From positions 2,725,501 through 2,789,500 of the forward strand of contig NZ_AP023441.1 of NCBI RefSeq assembly GCF_019976755.1: DNA of 64,000 bases, read 5' to 3'. Positions 60,045 to 64,000 of this stretch are shown here, piece after piece. Origin of the DNA: Nostoc sp. MS1. Lineage in GTDB: Bacteria > Cyanobacteriota > Cyanobacteriia > Cyanobacteriales > Nostocaceae. Position numbers and translations under genes: made by a program. The stretch's first letter is position 1. Each line of letters begins with the position of its first letter. Under the pieces are notes generated by a model. It made no database searches. It was not told the origin of the DNA and was given only the letters and a program-made list of their open reading frames with translations.

Positions 60045-61526
60045 TTATTTTTTGATAGCCCTTGATTGCCGCTTCAACAAGAAAGCACCCAAACCGAGCA
60101 TGAGTAATTCCGCGCTTGCGGTTGGCTCTGGGACTGTTGAAACATTCTGAGGCGCAAAAGTAGAATTACCCAGGTCTGCATCGGTAAAGCCAAATACGTA
60201 GAAACGGTTTGGCCCAGCAGTTTCCGGTACAAAGTCGTTATCGTTGGCTACCCAAAGGGTATGGTTGACAACACCATTGACAATAACATCTTGACCGATG
60301 GCAAGACCTTCGATTTTAGAAGGAATCTGATTCTTGGGTATGTTGTTTGGTGCGCTATTGAGGATATTAACAATATCTAGAAAAGGCTGGGCGGATTTTG
60401 TGACTGCCTTGTTGACAGCTTGTGCGCCAGTTAGATTGCTGACATCAGAAGCATTGCTAATATCTATCTTGAAGACCTGCTTGATGGCAGCAGAAGAACC
60501 ATCTCCAAGACCTTTTCCATCACGTTCATCAACTAGAAACTCATGGTCGTTCAGTGCCACTATATCACTCACGCCTGATCCAGTTGTCAGATTGTAGGCA
60601 TATTCATGGGTTGTCGCTCCAGTTGCGATGTCAATAGTCACCATACGTAGCACTTTTGCTGATTTACCACCAGCGTTGGCATCCTGGATGAGTGAAGCTT
60701 GCACCATAGCGACCAGAGTTTTACCATCAGGAGTAATAGCGAGTGCCTCTACACCCTTATTAGCAGTGCGACCAGAAGTGTTGTTCTTAATCTCTGTACT
60801 ACCCACAGAAGATAGATTTTTTACATAGAATTTATCAGGTAGGGTGAAGGTGCGGATGCGCTCACCAGTTGAGCGGTTGAACTGATAAATATATGGCCCG
60901 TATTCGTCGGAGACAAAAACACTAGTGCCATCGTTGGAGAGGCGAATACCTTCCGGGTCGAACCTAGCATCGTTAGGATTGCCAGAGTTTTTGGATGGGT
61001 CGTAGTTGTCTGACCGGCCAGTAAAGTAGAACTTACTGGGGGTATTTACAGAAGGCGCACCCGAACCGAGACTGACATTGCTTCCTGTTCCGTATGTGAG
61101 TGGGGTTGAACTATAAAGTAAGGTAGTTTTAGCCAACGTCGGTATCAAGGAAAAAGGTTGAGCAGATCCAGGCGCGTTAGGTGTCAATTCCATCGATATA
61201 GTGTGAAACCGTGAAATAAAAGATACGGTGTCATCAACTTGACTGTTATAGGGAGTAGCGTTAGGCCCACGGTCAGGTATTGCCAAGAATGTGTTACCTC
61301 CTGCCCAGGTTAAGCCTGATCCAAGACCGCCCAGGATATTCTTTGGCAAACCGTTCTCCAGATTGCCAGTCAAGCCAGATAAGTCCGCATTAACACCTGA
61401 TTTAGATCCAGTAAGTGTACCTGTGGCTAATAACGATGCTGCTTTTGATTCAGATGCACCGATCAACCAGAGGCAGGCAGCAAAAACTAAGTATTTGGGA
61501 AATTTTCTCACGATGCTCAGTCTCAT
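60045..61526 (-). CDS. Esterase-like activity of phytase family protein with PEP-CTERM signal
   Basis: A 493-residue secreted protein. The signal peptide is residues ~1-28 (KYLVFAACLWLIGASESKAA). The body is a beta-propeller-like phytase/esterase-like domain with WAGGNTFLAIPDRGPNATPY, RFDPEGIRLSNDGTSVFVSD, EYGPYIYQFNRSTGERIRTF, VEALAITPDGKTLVAM and IPSKIEGLAIGQDVI. The C-terminus is a PEP-CTERM sorting tag: VPEPTASAELLMLGLGAFLL plus a basic end (KRQSRAIKK). ATG 61526 (MRLSIVRKF) is preferred over one 8 codons upstream. Likely exported and handled by an exosortase encoded elsewhere. Confidence 0.9.
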   Translation of the reverse strand: MRLSIVRKFPKYLVFAACLWLIGASESKAASLLATGTLTGSKSGVNADLSGLTGNLENGLPKNILGGLGSGLTWAGGNTFLAIPDRGPNATPYNSQVDDTVSFISRFHTISMELTPNAPGSAQPFSLIPTLAKTTLLYSSTPLTYGTGSNVSLGSGAPSVNTPSKFYFTGRSDNYDPSKNSGNPNDARFDPEGIRLSNDGTSVFVSDEYGPYIYQFNRSTGERIRTFTLPDKFYVKNLSSVGSTEIKNNTSGRTANKGVEALAITPDGKTLVAMVQASLIQDANAGGKSAKVLRMVTIDIATGATTHEYAYNLTTGSGVSDIVALNDHEFLVDERDGKGLGDGSSAAIKQVFKIDISNASDVSNLTGAQAVNKAVTKSAQPFLDIVNILNSAPNNIPKNQIPSKIEGLAIGQDVIVNGVVNHTLWVANDNDFVPETAGPNRFYVFGFTDADLGNSTFAPQNVSTVPEPTASAELLMLGLGAFLLKRQSRAIKK

Positions 61527-62178
61527 ATTTGGATATGTGTTTCTATACAAAATAATCAGCAGAATTTGGAAATCTAAAATTTCTTGAGGTGCTTGTTAAG
61601 GTTTAGAGAAGCTATTAGCACCATAGAAATTGATGCCATCAGTATTTGAAATTAAGTAATCTCTATTTTTCTGTTACCAATTTTTAAGGTCACAGTTAAC
61701 ACAAGTAATTGCGTCAATAGATGTTATGTAAGTGGTAATAGTAACTACAGTAACGACCAAAGGAAAACTTAATTCAGAGAGCCGATGCTTTGGTAGAATC
61801 CTCGATATTATGGCAAAAGTGAACACTTTGCTCATTTTTGGAGCGTTAAGTTAAGAAAAAATTATCTAATGATTAAGGTTTACACCACTACATAAACACT
61901 TCATAAAAGCATTTATGAGGAGGCAGTATATTTATGGAAATTACTCTTGATATTTGAATCAATATAATTACATAATTAAAGTTACAAAGACCAAAGTTTA
62001 GCCATAAAAAAATAGGGAACTGTTTGTTGTTAGGGTTCCCTATTTCCTGCCCTTGAATGTGTAATTAATTTTGTTGAGGTACTTAATAGGATGAGATGAG
62101 AATTATTCATCGCATTTTCTCCTCACACAAATTTTAATTTTATCGGAGAAATTTACTTAAAATTCTTACTCTTTAGGC
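61527..62178. other. Long intergenic region, 652 bp
   Basis: AT-rich DNA holding the promoter of the PEP-CTERM gene and the 3' flank of queE. Apart from the queE terminator at 62010-62045, I see only a 7-codon open frame at 61934 with a Shine-Dalgarno-like GAGGAGG, too short to call. Confidence 0.5.
62010..62045 (-). terminator. Rho-independent terminator of queE
   Basis: A perfect 11-bp stem AAATAGGGAAC / GTTCCCTATTT with a 14-nt loop; on the minus strand it is followed by a T-run (TTTTTTTATGG). It lies 134 bp past the queE stop. Confidence 0.85.
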
Positions 62179-62973
62179 CTAGAGTTGATTTAACATTTTA
62201 TGAGTCTGCGGCACGACGCGGACTTGTTTTAAGAACCGTTTCATCAAGGCTTGCCAAGTCAACACTTGTTCAGGCGCAGGAGCAAGCACAGGTGTTTGGC
62301 TCAATTGCTCAGAAGCAGCCAATGGCGTGACGGGTTGTAAATATACAGGGATTTCGGGACTGACATCTGCCACTAGCAAAGCAGCATGTTCTAATTCAGC
62401 TATGTCTGTACTGTTAGAGATGATTATCTTGACAAAAGTCTCTAAATGTGGATAGCAAAGTTGAAGGAATTGGCTATGCGCTTGCCAATGAGATTCACCA
62501 CTGACGCTCTTGAGCTTCAAATCCATACCCACAGAATCTAGATGGGGTAAAATCGTGGCCAGTTGTTCTGGCCGATGCCCGCCGCTTTCTAGGTATATAG
62601 GTAAACCAGTGAGCGATCGCACTTTGGGCAAAAACTCTTGTAAAAAATGAGCATGAAGAAGTGGTTCTCCCCCAGTCAAGCTAATGCTATCGTGTAGACA
62701 AGGTAAATTTTGCCTTTGAACCCATTCGATCAGGGTGTGTAGTGGAACGGGATTTAAGTGGTTTTCAAAATCTCTCAGTCCAGGCGATCGTTCTATTCTA
62801 CAAGTATCAGGTGCATTCCAAGTGTGGGCGCTATCGCAAAAGTGACAGCGCAAGTCACAAAAAGCAAAGCGAATGAAAATTTGACGTGTCCCGACATTCA
62901 GTCCTTCCCCTTGAATAGCAGAAAAGACCTCAACCAGGCGTGCAGTAGGTTCGGCTGTAGTTTTAGCAGTCAT
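62179..62973 (-). CDS. queE: 7-carboxy-7-deazaguanine synthase
   Basis: A radical SAM enzyme converting carboxytetrahydropterin to CDG, an early queuosine and deazapurine step. The 264-residue product has the CxxxCxxC cluster motif as FAFCDLRCHFCDS near residue 42, preceded by VEVFSAIQGEGLNVG. The GGEPL SAM-binding motif appears as ISLTGGEPLLH. ATG 62973 (MTAKTTAEPTARLVEV) is preferred over one 7 codons upstream. Slightly longer than the E. coli enzyme, as usual in cyanobacteria. No other que genes in the window. Confidence 0.94.
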   Translation of the reverse strand: MTAKTTAEPTARLVEVFSAIQGEGLNVGTRQIFIRFAFCDLRCHFCDSAHTWNAPDTCRIERSPGLRDFENHLNPVPLHTLIEWVQRQNLPCLHDSISLTGGEPLLHAHFLQEFLPKVRSLTGLPIYLESGGHRPEQLATILPHLDSVGMDLKLKSVSGESHWQAHSQFLQLCYPHLETFVKIIISNSTDIAELEHAALLVADVSPEIPVYLQPVTPLAASEQLSQTPVLAPAPEQVLTWQALMKRFLKQVRVVPQTHKMLNQL

Positions 62974-63157
62974 GGGTATAATATGCGATCGCACCGCGTC
63001 GATGCAACAATAAGTAAGTTTTTTGGCTTATTGTTCTATTGTGAATCGTCGTCAGCAATCTCTAAATCCTGAGAAAATAACTATAAGTCATTATGCCTAC
63101 TGATTAACCTATAGGTTAGGTAATTTTCTAAAGCAGTAATGATGTGTGGCAGATTTA

Positions 63158-64000
63158 ATGTACATGGCAACCAAAGTGCAAAGCTTCATGACCAGCCAAC
63201 CCACAGAGGTAAATTTTCTAGTTACTACCCTAAACGAAACAGTAATAGTGCAGGTTCCTACGCGATTAAGCGTGCTAGAGGCAGTAGACTTTAAGCAAAC
63301 TTGCCAAAACTTAACCAAAGAAGAATCTCTTCCCAAAGAAATCATCGTTGATTTTCAAGCTACCACTTTTATGGATAGCAGTGGTTTAGGAGCCTTGGTT
63401 AGTAATTTTAAAACTACCCAAGAAAAAGGGATTCCCATGATCCTGCGGAATGTTTCTCCTCAAGTCATGGCAGTGCTAAACCTTACAGGACTAGATAAAG
63501 TTTTTTCTATTGAATCTAGTAGCGAAGTACTTCCCAAAGAAACAGAAAACGCTTCAGAGCCTCACAAGGGTTCTACTCGGAAAATAGAGCAGCTTCCCAC
63601 CACTCATCCTTCTGTGGCATCGTGGACTAAACGATTTCTCGATATTGTTGGTGCGTTGGTGGGTTTGGTAATCACGGGGATTTTATTGATTCCTATAGTA
63701 ATTGCCATTCAAATTGATGACCCAGGCCCTATTTTCTTTGGACAAATACGTTGTGGTTGGATGGGTAAACGCTTCAAAATTTGGAAATTCCGCTCCATGT
63801 GTGTGGATGCAGAAGCGAAAAAATCCCTAGTGGAAAATAAAGTACAGGGTGCTTTCTTTAAGAATGAAAATGACCCCAGAATTACGCGAGTTGGCAGATT
63901 CTTACGCCGCACTAGTCTAGATGAATTTCCCCAATTTTGGAATGTCTTGAAAGGTGATATGAGTTTAGTAGGAACTAGACCACCTACACCAGATGAAGTA
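63158..64000 (+). CDS. STAS-domain / bacterial sugar transferase fusion (partial, runs off the window)
   Basis: The open frame from ATG 63158 (alternatives 63164, 63188) has no stop before the window end; at least 281 residues. Residues ~15-125 form a STAS (anti-sigma antagonist-like) domain with the phosphoserine motif FMDSSGLGAL at 71-80. A Ser/Pro/Thr-rich linker follows. A membrane helix (LDIVGALVGLVITGILLIPI) near residue 160 begins a polyprenyl-phosphate sugar phosphotransferase (WcaJ/PssY-type) with DDPGPIFFGQIRCGWMGKRF, FKIWKFRSM, then ITRVGRFLRRTSLDEFPQFW and MSLVGTRPP. It would start lipid-linked glycan synthesis under STAS control; regulation is inference. Confidence 0.9.
   Translation, partial: MYMATKVQSFMTSQPTEVNFLVTTLNETVIVQVPTRLSVLEAVDFKQTCQNLTKEESLPKEIIVDFQATTFMDSSGLGALVSNFKTTQEKGIPMILRNVSPQVMAVLNLTGLDKVFSIESSSEVLPKETENASEPHKGSTRKIEQLPTTHPSVASWTKRFLDIVGALVGLVITGILLIPIVIAIQIDDPGPIFFGQIRCGWMGKRFKIWKFRSMCVDAEAKKSLVENKVQGAFFKNENDPRITRVGRFLRRTSLDEFPQFWNVLKGDMSLVGTRPPTPDEV

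Noticed and set aside
61934..61957. Seven-codon open frame after a GAGGAGG sequence
   Set aside because: Too short and isolated; no conservation can be judged and it is not a recognisable leader peptide.

Overview
The window reads as chromosomal DNA of a filamentous, heterocyst-type cyanobacterium (Nostoc/Anabaena/Trichormus group). The support is frequent GCGATCGC (HIP1) octamers, heptanucleotide intergenic repeats of the TTAGTCA / AGTCCAT type, and cyanobacterial genes: cyanophycin synthetase and cyanophycinase, a Flv1/Flv3 diflavin pair, a DUF3318 protein, a NatFGH-BgtA-like amino-acid transporter and NrtS. I cannot name the strain from sequence alone. I saw no tRNA, rRNA or CRISPR array.

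Layout. 1-1.5 kb: rpsN, a small hypothetical gene and aat. 1.5-21.9 kb: a large, almost wholly minus-strand surface-polysaccharide cluster. It encodes a Wzm/Wzt-type ABC exporter, four enzymes that fit a GDP-D-glycero-D-manno-heptose route (GmhA, GmhB, HddA-like kinase, HddC-like nucleotidyltransferase), two SDR sugar epimerases/dehydratases, three methyltransferases and four glycosyltransferases. A plus-strand 1200-residue subtilisin-like protease with five near-identical 150-bp C-terminal repeats sits inside it. Much of the cluster lacks HIP1 sites. 22.3-26.3 kb: a short tatA, then cphB-cphA (minus). 26.9-32.8 kb: plus-strand housekeeping genes (trmD, ispF, an oligopeptide-binding lipoprotein, larB, a small membrane protein, argH). 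32.9-35 kb: small or secreted proteins, a hairpin-led membrane peptide and a nested MITE-like insertion.

35.4-45.1 kb: flv1 and flv3 (minus) flank an accessory island. The island holds a Uma2 nuclease, remnants of two small antitoxin/toxin modules, a NACHT-HEAT STAND ATPase separated from its N-terminal region by one in-frame TGA, and an Rpn-family nuclease. 45.2-51.7 kb: coaX carrying an in-frame low-complexity repeat insertion, then hydrolases, a NUDIX protein, a site-2 protease with CBS domains, an SGNH esterase and a polysaccharide deacetylase. 51.8-58.1 kb: nrtS and a NatFGH-BgtA-type amino-acid ABC operon whose natG-like permease is split by a complete 1839-bp IS1380-family element with a 5-bp target duplication. 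58.6-64 kb: a YbjN-like protein, a DUF3318 protein, a PEP-CTERM secreted esterase/phytase-like protein, queE, and a partial STAS-sugar transferase fusion running off the window end.

Most notable observations: the IS insertion whose precise removal would restore the natG frame; the single TGA splitting the STAND protein; the repeat insertion tolerated inside coaX; the nested MITE; and the STAS-glycosyltransferase fusion.
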